A DNA stretch of 64,000 bases from Agromyces mediolanus (GTDB lineage: Bacteria; Actinomycetota; Actinomycetes; Actinomycetales; Microbacteriaceae), in NCBI RefSeq assembly GCF_023715325.1, contig NZ_JAMBNX010000005.1, positions 248,001 to 312,000 of the forward strand, read 5' to 3'. Below are positions 8,914 to 17,613 of the stretch, piece by piece (positions within the stretch are counted from its first letter, which is position 1; each line of letters begins with the position of its first letter). The position numbers and the translations under genes are program-made. The notes below the pieces were generated by a model. The model did not search any database, was not told where the DNA came from, and was given only the letters and a program-made list of their open reading frames with translations.

Positions 8914-8942
8914 AGACTAGCGGGCGGTGCGCACGCCGTCAA
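8914..8942 (-). promoter_or_regulatory. Promoter of the leftward MOSC-reductase operon
   Basis: On the minus strand, -35 TTGACG (8942-8937), a 17-bp spacer and -10 TAGTCT (8919-8914). Operator O1 lies just downstream and O2 just upstream. Confidence 0.7.
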
Positions 8943-8945
8943 TGT

Positions 8946-8963
8946 TGCCGGAACGATCCGGAG
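8946..8963. promoter_or_regulatory. LacI-type operator O2
   Basis: TGCCGGAACGATCCGGAG matches O1 in the core CCGGA-WCGA-TCCGG, with the outer right bases changed. It sits between the two divergent promoters. Confidence 0.65.
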
Positions 8964-9012
8964 GCTGAGATCACGGGGATGTCTCGATTGCGGGAAACCT
9001 TCCCGCGAAGTC

Positions 9013-9041
9013 TTGACGGGCCGTCCGATCGCGGCTAGCTT
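9013..9041 (+). promoter_or_regulatory. Promoter of the rightward peptide-transport operon
   Basis: -35 TTGACG (9013-9018), 17-bp spacer, -10 TAGCTT (9036-9041). It mirrors the leftward promoter almost exactly. Confidence 0.7.
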
Positions 9042-9048
9042 TCCAACA

Positions 9049-9066
9049 CGCCGGAACGATCCGGCA
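9049..9066. promoter_or_regulatory. LacI-type operator O3
   Basis: CGCCGGAACGATCCGGCA shares the core of O1 and O2 and starts at about +1 of the rightward promoter. Confidence 0.68.
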
Positions 9067-9146
9067 TCCGTGGCCACACCAGGAACCCCTTGCTCCACCC
9101 CTCCGATCACGGGCCCCCGCCCACGAACCCAAGGGAGTCGACAACG

Positions 9147-10775
9147 ATGCGACACGCGTTCCCCCTCATCGGCGGCCTCGCCGCCGCCACCCTGCTCCTC
9201 ACCGGCTGTACCGGCGAGCCCGCCGCCGGCGGCGACGACGCCGCGGCCGAGGTCGCCCCCGGCTTCCTCGCGGTCGCCGACGACTCGATCGCCTCGAGCG
9301 GCACCTTCCGCGCCTACCTCGATTACGACACCGTCGAGCCCAACGGCCTCGACCCCCGCACGGCCGACACCGCCCGCTCCTGGACGATCATGGGCCTCGC
9401 CTACGAGACGCTCGTGAACATCGACGAGAACTTCGAGTTCACCCCCGGCCTCGCCGAATCCTGGGACGAGGTGAGCCCCACCGAGTACGTCTTCCACCTC
9501 CGCGACGACGCCGTCTTCTCGAACGGCCGGCCGATGACCGCCGAGGACGTGAAGGGCAGCATCGAGCTCCTGCTCGAGACCGGTTCGGCTTGGTCGCTGC
9601 AGCTCGGCCCCATCGAGTCCGTCGAGGTCACCGGCGACCTCGAGGTCACGGTGAAGCTCTCGGCCCCCTACACCGCCCTCCTCGGCGCCCTCGCGAACAC
9701 GCCCGCGGCGATCCTCCCCGTGCAGGAGGTGCGCGACGGCACCGTCGACCTGAAGACCGAGATGGTCGGCACCGGCCCGTTCGTGCCCACCGCGCACGTG
9801 CAGGACGAATCCTGGACCTTCGAGCAGAACCCGCACTACCACGGCCTCGACGAGCTCGGCATCGACGCCGTCGAGCTCGAGATCGTGCCCGACGAGGCCA
9901 ACCGCCTCGCCGCCATCCGCGACGGCAGCGCCCAGTACGTGTTCTTCAACAACGCCGACGCTCTCGACCTCCTCGCCGGGACCCCCGAGGCCAAGGTCGT
10001 GAACCAGCAGAACACCGACTTCTACTACGTCATCCTGAACTCGACGAACCCGGACTCGCCGCTCGCGGACGAGCGGGTGCGCTTCGCGGTGAACGCCGCG
10101 ATCGACCGCGCGCAGCTGTCCGACCTCACGCTCGCCGGCCACGGCCTCGCCACCGGCGTCTCGCCCGTGTCGCTGCCCGGCGCCTGCGACCCCGAGGAGC
10201 TGCCGAGCCAGCAGCTGAGCGACGAGGAGATCACGAAGCTCCTCGCCGACGCCGGCGCCGAGAACATCACCCTCTCCCTGCAGACCTGGAACTCCGAGAG
10301 CGCCCCCGGCAAGATCGCCCAGGTCATCCAGCAGCAGCTCGAGCCCTTCGGCGTCACCGTCGACATCGAGATCGTCGACGACGCCAGCTACGGCGCCACC
10401 TTCTACGGCTCGGAGGAGACCGCCGGGGCCGACATCGGCGTCAGCTGGTACGCCGGCTACGGCGACGCCGCGATGGTCTCGCGCTGGTGGAACACCGAGC
10501 AGGCCGGCTTCACCGCGCGCTTCATGCAGGGCACGCCCGAGCTCAACCAGCTCGTGGTCGACGCCAGCGAGGAGCCCGCCGGCGAGGGACGCGACGCGAC
10601 GCTCACGAAGCTCTGCGCCGCCGTCGACGAGGGCGCCGAGCAGGTGCCGCTCATGACCCGCCCCGGCGTCATCGCCTACCGCGACGACCTGATCAGCCCG
10701 ACGATCAACTCCAACGAGGGCTACGGCGACATCTTCCGCTACGTCACGGACTTCCGTCTGAAGAGCGAGGGCTAA
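9147..10775 (+). CDS. Solute-binding lipoprotein of a peptide-type ABC importer (SBP family 5)
   Basis: Extracytoplasmic receptor that would catch a peptide, amide or amine oligomer and pass it to the permeases that follow. A signal peptide ends in lipobox LLLTGC (Cys21). The family 5 core is clear: NGLDPRTADTARSW, LAYETLVNIDENFEFTPGLAESW, and the YVFHLRDDAVFSNGRPMTAEDV segment typical of DppA/OppA proteins. Length 542 is normal. ATG 9147 is preceded by AAGGGAG. It is the first gene of a run that ends with the LacI regulator, and operator O3 lies in its leader. The specificity is unknown. Confidence 0.93.
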   Translation: MRHAFPLIGGLAAATLLLTGCTGEPAAGGDDAAAEVAPGFLAVADDSIASSGTFRAYLDYDTVEPNGLDPRTADTARSWTIMGLAYETLVNIDENFEFTPGLAESWDEVSPTEYVFHLRDDAVFSNGRPMTAEDVKGSIELLLETGSAWSLQLGPIESVEVTGDLEVTVKLSAPYTALLGALANTPAAILPVQEVRDGTVDLKTEMVGTGPFVPTAHVQDESWTFEQNPHYHGLDELGIDAVELEIVPDEANRLAAIRDGSAQYVFFNNADALDLLAGTPEAKVVNQQNTDFYYVILNSTNPDSPLADERVRFAVNAAIDRAQLSDLTLAGHGLATGVSPVSLPGACDPEELPSQQLSDEEITKLLADAGAENITLSLQTWNSESAPGKIAQVIQQQLEPFGVTVDIEIVDDASYGATFYGSEETAGADIGVSWYAGYGDAAMVSRWWNTEQAGFTARFMQGTPELNQLVVDASEEPAGEGRDATLTKLCAAVDEGAEQVPLMTRPGVIAYRDDLISPTINSNEGYGDIFRYVTDFRLKSEG

Positions 10776-10782
10776 CGGCACC

Positions 10783-11754
10783 ATGCGCCTGCTCCACTGG
10801 CTCCCGGGGAGGCTCCTCAGCGCGGTCGTCGTGCTGCTCGGGGCATCCATCCTGATCTTCGCCGCGGTCAGGAGCCTCCCCGGCGACTTCGCCCAGATCG
10901 TGCTCGGCCCGCTCTCGAACGAGGAGCAGCGCGAGCAGCTGCGGCAGAGCTTCGGCTTCGACCGCTCGCTGCCCGAGCAGTACCTGCTCTGGCTCGGCAA
11001 CGCGGCGCGCGGCGACTTCGGGCTCTCGCTCGCGAGCCAGCAGCCGGTGCTCGACGAGCTCGCCTCCCGGCTGCCGGTCACCGCGCTGCTCGCCGGGATG
11101 GCGATGCTCGTCACGATCGCGATCGGCATCCCGCTCGGCGTCTACGCGGGCACGCACGCCTCGACGGGCCGCGGCAGCGTCGCGGCCAGGATCGTCTCGA
11201 CGATCGGCATCAGCTTTCCGGAGTTCGTGCTCGGCTGCCTCGTCGTGTTCCTCTTCTCCCGCTTCGACCTCGGGCTCTCGGTCGGGGCGTTCACCTCGCC
11301 GACGGCGGACTTCGGCCGCGGCGTCGTCTCCCTGCTGCTGCCGGCGCTCGTGCTCTCGGTGTTCTGCGTCGCAGCCACCGCGCGCACGACCCGCGACGCC
11401 GTGATCGGGGTGCTCGTCGAGCCGCACATCGCCGCCTCGGTGGCGCGCGGCGAGCCGAAGGGCTTCATCATCCGCCACCACGTGCTGCGGAACGCGCTGA
11501 TCCCCGTGCTCACCCTCACCGCGACGATCACGGCCTACCTCCTCGGCGGGGCCGTCATCGTCGAGCGGGTGTTCAACGTGCCGGGCATCGGCTCCTACCT
11601 GGTGCTCGCGCTCGACCGACGCGACTACACCGTGATCCAGGCGGGCGTGCTCCTCGCGACCGCCGTGTTCGTGATCGCGAGCCTGTTGATCGACGTGCTC
11701 ACCGGCCTCGTCGACCCGCGGGTGAGCGTCGCGAAGAAGGGACGGGGCGCATGA
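10783..11754 (+). CDS. Peptide-type ABC importer permease (DppB/OppB-like)
   Basis: Inner-membrane permease, 323 residues, with the N-terminal DppB-type helix (LLSAVVVLLGASILIFAAVRSLPGD), further membrane segments, and the EAA-like coupling loop around SVARGEPKGFIIRHHVLRNALIPVL that docks on the ATPases. It pairs with the DppC-like permease that follows. The gap to the binding-protein gene is only 7 nt and the next gene overlaps by 4 bases. Confidence 0.93.
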   Translation: MRLLHWLPGRLLSAVVVLLGASILIFAAVRSLPGDFAQIVLGPLSNEEQREQLRQSFGFDRSLPEQYLLWLGNAARGDFGLSLASQQPVLDELASRLPVTALLAGMAMLVTIAIGIPLGVYAGTHASTGRGSVAARIVSTIGISFPEFVLGCLVVFLFSRFDLGLSVGAFTSPTADFGRGVVSLLLPALVLSVFCVAATARTTRDAVIGVLVEPHIAASVARGEPKGFIIRHHVLRNALIPVLTLTATITAYLLGGAVIVERVFNVPGIGSYLVLALDRRDYTVIQAGVLLATAVFVIASLLIDVLTGLVDPRVSVAKKGRGA

Positions 11755-12635
11755 CCGCCGTCATCCGGGTCGAGGGCCGGCGGCGCAGCGTGCTCCGCCG
11801 CGCCTGGGACTACCTCGCCTCCTTCGACGGGCTCGCGAAGACCGCGATGTGGACGCTCGCCGTGCTGTTCACGGCGGCGCTGCTCGGCCGGCTCTTCGGC
11901 CTCGGCGGCAGCCCGACCGCGATCGTCGGGCCGCGCCTCGCGCCGCCATCCCTGGCCTACCCGGCGGGCACCGACAGCCTCGGCCGCTCGCTGCTGCCCC
12001 GGCTGCTCGAGGGCGTCATGACGACGCTGCTGCTCTCCGCGGTGGCGGTGCTGCTGACCGCCGTCATCGCGACGCTCTGCGGCATCATCGCCGGGTACCG
12101 CGGCGGCCGCACGGGCGGGCTGATCATGCGGGTCGGCGACATCCTCTACGCCTTCCCCGCCATCGTGCTCGCGATCCTCGTCGCCGCCGTCGTCGGGCCC
12201 GGCTACGTCGCGGCGCTCTGCAGCATCGTGCTCGTCACGGTGCCGCTGATGACGCGGATGGTCGGGCAGGCGACGAGGCTCGTCGCGCAGCGCGACTTCA
12301 TCACCTCGGCCGTCATCAGCGGGGTGTCGACGCCCGTCATCATGACCCGGCACGTGCTGCGGAACATCTCGGGCACGATCGCCGTGCAGGGCACCTACGC
12401 GCTGTCGGTCGCGATCCTCGTCGAGGGCGGCCTGAGCTTCCTCGGCTACGGCGTGCAGCTGCCGGGCTCGAGCCTCGGCCTCCTCGTGCAGGAGGGCACG
12501 CTCTACATGGTGAAGGCACCGTGGCTGATCCTGCTGCCGGGAGTCATCCTCGTGCTCGCCATCCTCGCCATCAACCTCATCGGCGACAGCCTGCGCGACC
12601 GATTCGAACCGAGAGAGGCGAGGTCCCTCGAATGA
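11751..12635 (+). CDS. Peptide-type ABC importer permease (DppC/OppC-like)
   Basis: Second membrane subunit, 294 residues. It has the OppC-type N-terminal helix, a short periplasmic stretch with [21 protein letters not shown] (the GTDxLGRDxLSR-like signature), and the coupling loop [22 protein letters not shown]. Translation is coupled at both ends by ATGA overlaps, so its stoichiometry should follow that of its neighbours. Confidence 0.93.
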   Translation: MTAVIRVEGRRRSVLRRAWDYLASFDGLAKTAMWTLAVLFTAALLGRLFGLGGSPTAIVGPRLAPPSLAYPAGTDSLGRSLLPRLLEGVMTTLLLSAVAVLLTAVIATLCGIIAGYRGGRTGGLIMRVGDILYAFPAIVLAILVAAVVGPGYVAALCSIVLVTVPLMTRMVGQATRLVAQRDFITSAVISGVSTPVIMTRHVLRNISGTIAVQGTYALSVAILVEGGLSFLGYGVQLPGSSLGLLVQEGTLYMVKAPWLILLPGVILVLAILAINLIGDSLRDRFEPREARSLE

Positions 12636-13492
12636 GCGCCATCCTCGACATCCAGGACGTCACGGTCGAGTACTCGACCGGCGGCACGATCGTGCGCGCC
12701 CTCGACGGGGCGAGCCTCGCGGTCCGCGCGGGCGAGACCGTCGGCCTCGTCGGCGAGTCCGGCTCCGGCAAGTCGACCCTCGGCTCGCTGGTCGGGCGGC
12801 TGCTGCCCGGCAACGCCCGCTACCCGGAGGGCCGGGTACTCGTCGACGGGCACGACGTGCTGCAGCTCGGCGTGAAGGAGCTGCGCGGCCTCCGCCGCGA
12901 GCAGCTCGGCTTCATCCCGCAGGACCCGATCTCGGCGCTCGACCCGACCATGCGGATCGGCCGCCAGCTCGAGCTCGCGCTGCGCGGCTTGCCGAACGAC
13001 CGCGCCGCGCTCCTCGGGCACCTCGAGCGGGTGCGGATGCGCGAGCCCGAGCGGGTGCTGCGGCTCTTCCCGCACGAGATCTCCGGCGGGATGGCCCAGC
13101 GCATCGTGATCGCGATGACGATGGCGCGCTCGCCGCGCATCCTGATCGCCGACGAGCCGACCGCGGCGCTCGACTCCAACGTGCGCAGCGAGGTGACGAA
13201 GCTCGTCTTCGGCCTCGCCCGCGACGCCGGCACCACGGTGCTGTGGCTCAGCCACGACCTGCGCAGCGTCGGCCGCTGGTGCGAGCGGGTCGCCGTGATG
13301 TACGCCGGCCGCGTCGTCGAGGACGGCCCCGCCGAGCAGGTGCTCGGTTCGCCGACGCATCCGTACACCGTCGCGCTCGCCGCGGCGGATCCGGCCGGCG
13401 TGCAGCCGGGCGAGCGGATCGAGACGAGCTCGGTCGACGTCGCCGCACTCGCGGCGAGCTTCCGCGACGAGGAGGAGGTGGTGGCCCGATGA
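12632..13492 (+). CDS. Peptide-type ABC importer ATPase (DppD/OppD-like)
   Basis: Cytoplasmic nucleotide-binding subunit, 286 residues. Walker A is GESGSGKST, the Q-loop [12 protein letters not shown], the signature reads [13 protein letters not shown], Walker [13 protein letters not shown] and the H-loop LSHDL. The C-terminus has the [10 protein letters not shown] element of OppD-type proteins but lacks the long Cys-rich FeS extension of some. It forms a heterodimer with the next ATPase. ATGA coupled on both sides. Confidence 0.94.
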   Translation: MSAILDIQDVTVEYSTGGTIVRALDGASLAVRAGETVGLVGESGSGKSTLGSLVGRLLPGNARYPEGRVLVDGHDVLQLGVKELRGLRREQLGFIPQDPISALDPTMRIGRQLELALRGLPNDRAALLGHLERVRMREPERVLRLFPHEISGGMAQRIVIAMTMARSPRILIADEPTAALDSNVRSEVTKLVFGLARDAGTTVLWLSHDLRSVGRWCERVAVMYAGRVVEDGPAEQVLGSPTHPYTVALAAADPAGVQPGERIETSSVDVAALAASFRDEEEVVAR

Positions 13493-14253
13493 GCGAGACG
13501 ATCCTCGAACTCGACCGCGTCACGACGGTGTTCCGCACCGGCTGGGGGCGCGGCCGCAGCGAGCTCGTCGCCATGCGCGAGGTCAGCCTCGACGTGCGGG
13601 CCGGCGAGACGCTCGGCCTCGTCGGCGAGTCCGGCTCCGGCAAGAGCACCACGGCGAGCGTCGCCCTCGGCTTGCGCGAGCCGACGAGCGGCGCGGTGCG
13701 CTTCCTCGGCGAGCCCATCGGCGGGCCGAAGCAGCGCCGGGCCCGCCGCGGCCTCATCCAGACCGTGCCGCAGAACCCGCACTGGTCGCTCGACCCGCGG
13801 ATGCCCGTCGGCCTCTCGGTCGCGGAGCCGCTCGCCGCGCTCGACGGCTCCCGCCTCACCGCGCACGCCGAGCGGGTCACCGAGCTGCTCCGCCAGGTGC
13901 GACTCGACCCCGCCCTCGCGGCGCGCTATCCGCACGAGCTCTCGGGCGGGCAGCGGCAGCGCATCGCGATCGCCCGGGCGCTCGTGACGAACCCGCGCTT
14001 CATCGTCTTCGACGAGGCGGTGAGCGCGCTCGACGTCTCGGTGCAGGCGCAGATCCTGAACCTCATCATCGACCTGCAGGCGCGGCACGGCTTCGGCGCC
14101 CTCTTCATCTCGCACGACCTCGCGGCCGTGCGCTACCTCGCCCACCGGATCGCGGTGATGCGGCTCGGCGAGATCGTCGAGCTCGCCGACACCGCCCGCT
14201 TCTACGAGACCCCCGAACACGAATACTCCCGCCAACTCCTGGAGGCACTGTGA
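13489..14253 (+). CDS. Peptide-type ABC importer ATPase (DppF/OppF-like)
   Basis: Second nucleotide-binding subunit, 254 residues, slightly short for OppF. Walker [11 protein letters not shown], signature ELSGGQRQRIAIARAL, Walker B FIVFDEAVSALD and switch His ISHDL are intact. The usual DEPVSALD reads DEAVSALD, with Ala for the Pro after the catalytic Glu; this is tolerated in the family. It overlaps the amidase gene that follows (GTGA), tying import to hydrolysis. Confidence 0.93.
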   Translation: MSETILELDRVTTVFRTGWGRGRSELVAMREVSLDVRAGETLGLVGESGSGKSTTASVALGLREPTSGAVRFLGEPIGGPKQRRARRGLIQTVPQNPHWSLDPRMPVGLSVAEPLAALDGSRLTAHAERVTELLRQVRLDPALAARYPHELSGGQRQRIAIARALVTNPRFIVFDEAVSALDVSVQAQILNLIIDLQARHGFGALFISHDLAAVRYLAHRIAVMRLGEIVELADTARFYETPEHEYSRQLLEAL

Positions 14254-15290
14254 CCGACCCCTCAGCCACCACGATCCCGCCGCGGCTCGCCGGACTGCCC
14301 AGCTGGGGCGCGCGCCCCACGAACCGCGACGTCGAGCTCGTGCCGAGCACCGACTGGTCGGGCGACGTCGTCACCTACGACTTCCCCGGCGTCGAGGTCG
14401 GCGTCGCCACGTACGAGAACGGCCCGACCGGCTGCACCGTGCTGCACGTGCCGGCCGGCGCCCGGCTCGCGATCGACGCGCGCGGCGGCGCGATCGGCAT
14501 GAGCAACGGCTTCGAGTACTTCGCCCACGCGATCTGCCTCACCGGCGGCTCGGTGTACGGCCTCTCCGCCGGCTCGGGCGTCGCCGACGAGCTCCGCGCC
14601 CGCGGCGGCAACCGGGGCGGCGTCGACGACCTGCAGCTCGTCTCGACCGCGGTCATCTACGACTACTCGGCGCGCGAGACGGCGATCCACCCGGATGCCG
14701 CGCTGGGACGTGCGGCGATCCGCGCCGCCCGGCACGGCCGCGTCCCCGTGGGCCGCGTCGGCGCCGGGGCCACCGCCTCCGCGGGCAAGATCGACTACGC
14801 CCGCACCGAGCTGACCGGCCAGGGCGCCGCCTTCGCCCGCGCGGGCGAGGTGCGCGTGCTCGTCGTCACCGTGCCGAACCCGGTCGGCGTCATCGTCGAC
14901 CGGGACGGCGAGGTCGTGCGCGGCAACTACGACGCCGAGCGCGGCGAGCGGCGCCGCCTCGAGGGCGACTACGTCGCGGCGATCGAGCGCGCGCAGCAGC
15001 CGCGCGCCGAGCGCGGCAACACGACGATCACCGCGGTGATCACGAACGTGCGGCTGAGCGACCGCGAGCTCATCCACTTCGGCCGGCAGGTGCACTCCTC
15101 GATGAACCGGGCCATCCAGCCGTTCCACACCGCGCTCGACGGCGACACCCTGTTCGCGCTCGCGACCGACGAGGTCGACCTCAACCCGAGCATCCCCGCC
15201 GAGGACGACGACGCTCCGGTCAACTCGATCGCGATCGGCGCGCTCGCCTCGGAGCTCGCCTGGGACGCCGTGCTCGAGGCGGCCCGATGA
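14250..15290 (+). CDS. P1-family Ntn amidase/peptidase 1 (DmpA/NylC-like)
   Basis: A 346-residue self-processing N-terminal-nucleophile hydrolase. P1 enzymes (DmpA, BapA, NylC) are made as a proenzyme, cut before a Ser or Thr that becomes the nucleophile, and hydrolyse D-amino-acid amides, beta-peptides or aminohexanoate oligomers. The cleavage site GNTTITAVITN is present, so cutting between Asn257 and Thr258 is expected; a Thr here is the NylC pattern rather than the Ser of DmpA. The AICLTGGSVYGL and GRVGAGATASAGK blocks are conserved. It starts at GTG 14250 inside the ATPase stop. No signal peptide, so it acts on imported substrate in the cytoplasm. Confidence 0.88.
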   Translation: MTDPSATTIPPRLAGLPSWGARPTNRDVELVPSTDWSGDVVTYDFPGVEVGVATYENGPTGCTVLHVPAGARLAIDARGGAIGMSNGFEYFAHAICLTGGSVYGLSAGSGVADELRARGGNRGGVDDLQLVSTAVIYDYSARETAIHPDAALGRAAIRAARHGRVPVGRVGAGATASAGKIDYARTELTGQGAAFARAGEVRVLVVTVPNPVGVIVDRDGEVVRGNYDAERGERRRLEGDYVAAIERAQQPRAERGNTTITAVITNVRLSDRELIHFGRQVHSSMNRAIQPFHTALDGDTLFALATDEVDLNPSIPAEDDDAPVNSIAIGALASELAWDAVLEAAR

Positions 15291-16426
15291 GCGCCGCAGC
15301 GCCCGCGACCACCGGCCGGACCACCGCCGAAGCTCCCGCCCCCGCCACCACCACGGAAGGATCCGACGTGCCGTTCATCGACCCCGCCGCGAGCGACGCC
15401 GGTCGCGCAGCGCCGCACCGGCTCACCCCGCCGCCCTACTGGGGCGACCGCGTCGGCAACGACGACGTCGAGCTCGTGCCGAGCCACGGCGTCGGCCGCG
15501 GCCTCGTCGCCTTCGACTTCCCCGGGGTCGCCGTCGGCACCGCCGAGTACGCGAACGGGCCGACCGGTGCGACCGTCATCACGATCGCGAAGGGAGCCAG
15601 GACCTCGGTCGACGCCCGCGGCGGCGCGATCGGCATCATCGGCCGCTACGAGGAGTTCAACCACGCCATCTGCTTCGCCGGCGGCTCCTCCTACGGCCTC
15701 GCCGCCGCGACGGGCGTCGACGAGGAGCTGCTCGTGCGCGAGGAGGGCCGGGTCGGCTGGCAGGACCTGCGCTCCGCCTCCGGCGCGGTCATCTACGACC
15801 TCGGCGCCCGCGACACCGGCATCGTGCCCGACGCGGCACTCGGTCGGGCCGCGCTCGAGGCGGCCCGCTCCGACGTGATCCCGGTCGGTCGGGTCGGCGC
15901 GGGCATCGCCGCCTCCGCGGGCAAGATCGACCTCTCCCGCTGCGAGTTCACCGGGCAGGGCGCCGCCTTCCGGCAGATCGGCGACCTCCGCATCCTCGTC
16001 GTCACGATCGTGAACCCGGTCGGCGTCATCGTCGACCGCGACGGCCGGATCGTCCGCGGCAACTACGACCCGGAGACGGGCGAACGGCGCCTGCCCGTCG
16101 TCGACTACGAGGCGGCCCTGCTCGCGGGCGAGCAGCCCGTCACCGCCGCCGGCAACACGACGATCACGGCGGTCGTCACCAACGTCAAGCTCGACGACAA
16201 GGAGCTGCGGCTGTTCGGCCGCCAGGTGCACAGCTCGATGCACCGCGCCATCCAGCCGTTCCACACCAACCACGACGGCGACACGCTCTTCGCGCTCACC
16301 ACCGACGAGATCGCGCTGCCGCCCGCCGGCAGCACCCGCCTCGGCGAGCAGGCGGTCAACTCGATCGCGCTCGCCGCCGTGGCCTCCGAACTCGCCTGGG
16401 ACGCCGTGCTCGAGGCGGGCCGATGA
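15287..16426 (+). CDS. P1-family Ntn amidase/peptidase 2 (DmpA/NylC-like)
   Basis: Paralogue of the previous gene with the same processing site (GNTTITAVVTN; Asn290-Thr291), AICFAGGSSYGL and VGRVGAGIAASAGK. Tandem paralogues may form a mixed oligomer or split substrate range. The first 27 residues are a low-complexity Ala/Pro/Thr segment absent from copy 1. An internal GTG at 15368 has GGAAGG 7 nt upstream and would give a 352-residue protein matching the family start. The ATG at 15287 is coupled to the previous stop (ATGA), so either or both starts may be used. No signal peptide. Confidence 0.87.
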   Translation: MSAAAPATTGRTTAEAPAPATTTEGSDVPFIDPAASDAGRAAPHRLTPPPYWGDRVGNDDVELVPSHGVGRGLVAFDFPGVAVGTAEYANGPTGATVITIAKGARTSVDARGGAIGIIGRYEEFNHAICFAGGSSYGLAAATGVDEELLVREEGRVGWQDLRSASGAVIYDLGARDTGIVPDAALGRAALEAARSDVIPVGRVGAGIAASAGKIDLSRCEFTGQGAAFRQIGDLRILVVTIVNPVGVIVDRDGRIVRGNYDPETGERRLPVVDYEAALLAGEQPVTAAGNTTITAVVTNVKLDDKELRLFGRQVHSSMHRAIQPFHTNHDGDTLFALTTDEIALPPAGSTRLGEQAVNSIALAAVASELAWDAVLEAGR

Positions 16427-16524
16427 CCCGAGCGACGAGCAGCACCACCAGCACGACCAGCACCGCCAGCACGACCAGCACCACCCCGTTCGCGGCCCGC
16501 CGCGAGGAAGGAACCCCCAGATGA
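16423..16524 (+). CDS. 33-codon Ser/Thr-rich mini-ORF bridging two operon genes
   Basis: Starts at the ATGA that ends amidase 2 and stops at the ATGA that starts the C45 gene, so it overlaps a neighbour by 4 bases at each end. The product is mostly Thr, Ser and Ala from a repeated AGCACGACCAGCACC unit, followed by a short charged tail whose codons carry the GAGGAAGGA ribosome-binding site of the next gene. It is probably a translational-coupling device rather than a functional peptide. I know of no homologue. Confidence 0.5.
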   Translation: MTRATSSTTSTTSTASTTSTTPFAARREEGTPR

Positions 16525-17594
16525 CCGTCCGCCGCTTCGAGACCGACGAGCTCGACCCCTACCAGCGCGGGCTCGCCCTCGGACGCTTCGGCGCCGAGGA
16601 GATCGCCTGGAACGCCCGCGGCTACGCCGAACTCTTCGAGGTCGTCGGCGTCGCCGCAGCCGACCTCCCCGGCCTCGGCCGGGCGGCGATCGAGCGCACC
16701 GAGGCGTGGGCGCCGGAGCTCGCCGCCGAGCTCCGCGGCCTCGCGGACGGCGCGGGCCTCGAGCACTGGCAGCTCGGCGTGCTGAACGCGCGCACCGAGA
16801 TCCTCGCGACGGTCGGCGCGATCGGCGAAGGGGAGTGCTCCACGGTCGTCACGCTGCCGGCGGATGCCGCGCCGCGCACCGTGCAGACCTGGGACTGGCA
16901 CGACGTCTCGAACGACCACACCCTCGTCGTGCGCGCCCGCGTGCGCCCCGACCACGAGGTGCGGTACTTCACGGAGTTCGGCATCCTCGGCAAGATCGGC
17001 CTGAACAGCGCCGGCATCGGCGTGCACTTCAACATCCTGAACCACGAGGGCGACGGCGACGGCATCGGGGTGCCCGTGCACGTCGTCGCCCGGGCCGTGC
17101 TCGACCGCGCGCGCACCCTGGAGGAGGCCGTGTCGATCGCGTCCTCCGCCGTGGTCAGCGCCTCGACGGTGCTCACGGTCGTCTCGTACACCGACGGGGT
17201 CGCCGACGCCGTCTGCGTCGAGCTGAGCTCCGGTGGCACGGCCGTCGTGCGCCCGAACGACGACGGGCTGCTCGTGCACACGAACCACTTCCTCGACGAG
17301 ACCCTGTCGGGCGGCGAGCTGTCGCCGACGACCGCGAGCAGCTACCCCCGGCTCGAGCACCTGCTCGCCCGCGAGGAGCTGTTCCGTTCGGACGACCCGG
17401 TCGACCGGGCGATCGGCATGCTCGTGCACGACGCCGACGGGGCGCCCGTGTGCTGCCACCCCGACCCCGAGCTCGCCTTCGAGCACCGCTGGCAGACGCT
17501 GCTCACGATCTCGCTCGACCTCGAGGGCGGCCGCCTGCAGTTCCACGAGGGCGGGCCGTGCCGCGTCGAGCGCGCGAGCTGGCAGGTGTTCTGA
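16521..17594 (+). CDS. C45-family Ntn acyltransferase/hydrolase (isopenicillin-N acyltransferase-like)
   Basis: A 357-residue Ntn-fold protein of the group that includes fungal acyl-CoA:6-aminopenicillanate acyltransferase and many bacterial amidases. The family motif NARTEI (89-94) precedes the expected self-cleavage site GECSTVV, with Cys106 as the new N-terminal nucleophile. It then has the QTWDWH block seen in the family. These proteins hydrolyse or transfer acyl groups on N-acyl amino acids or beta-lactams. ATG 16521 follows GAGGAAGGA. As the third Ntn hydrolase in the operon it supports a pathway that dismantles imported amides. The substrate is unknown. Confidence 0.85.
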   Translation: MTVRRFETDELDPYQRGLALGRFGAEEIAWNARGYAELFEVVGVAAADLPGLGRAAIERTEAWAPELAAELRGLADGAGLEHWQLGVLNARTEILATVGAIGEGECSTVVTLPADAAPRTVQTWDWHDVSNDHTLVVRARVRPDHEVRYFTEFGILGKIGLNSAGIGVHFNILNHEGDGDGIGVPVHVVARAVLDRARTLEEAVSIASSAVVSASTVLTVVSYTDGVADAVCVELSSGGTAVVRPNDDGLLVHTNHFLDETLSGGELSPTTASSYPRLEHLLAREELFRSDDPVDRAIGMLVHDADGAPVCCHPDPELAFEHRWQTLLTISLDLEGGRLQFHEGGPCRVERASWQVF

Positions 17595-17613
17595 GCGGAG
17601 AGGGTCTGACACA

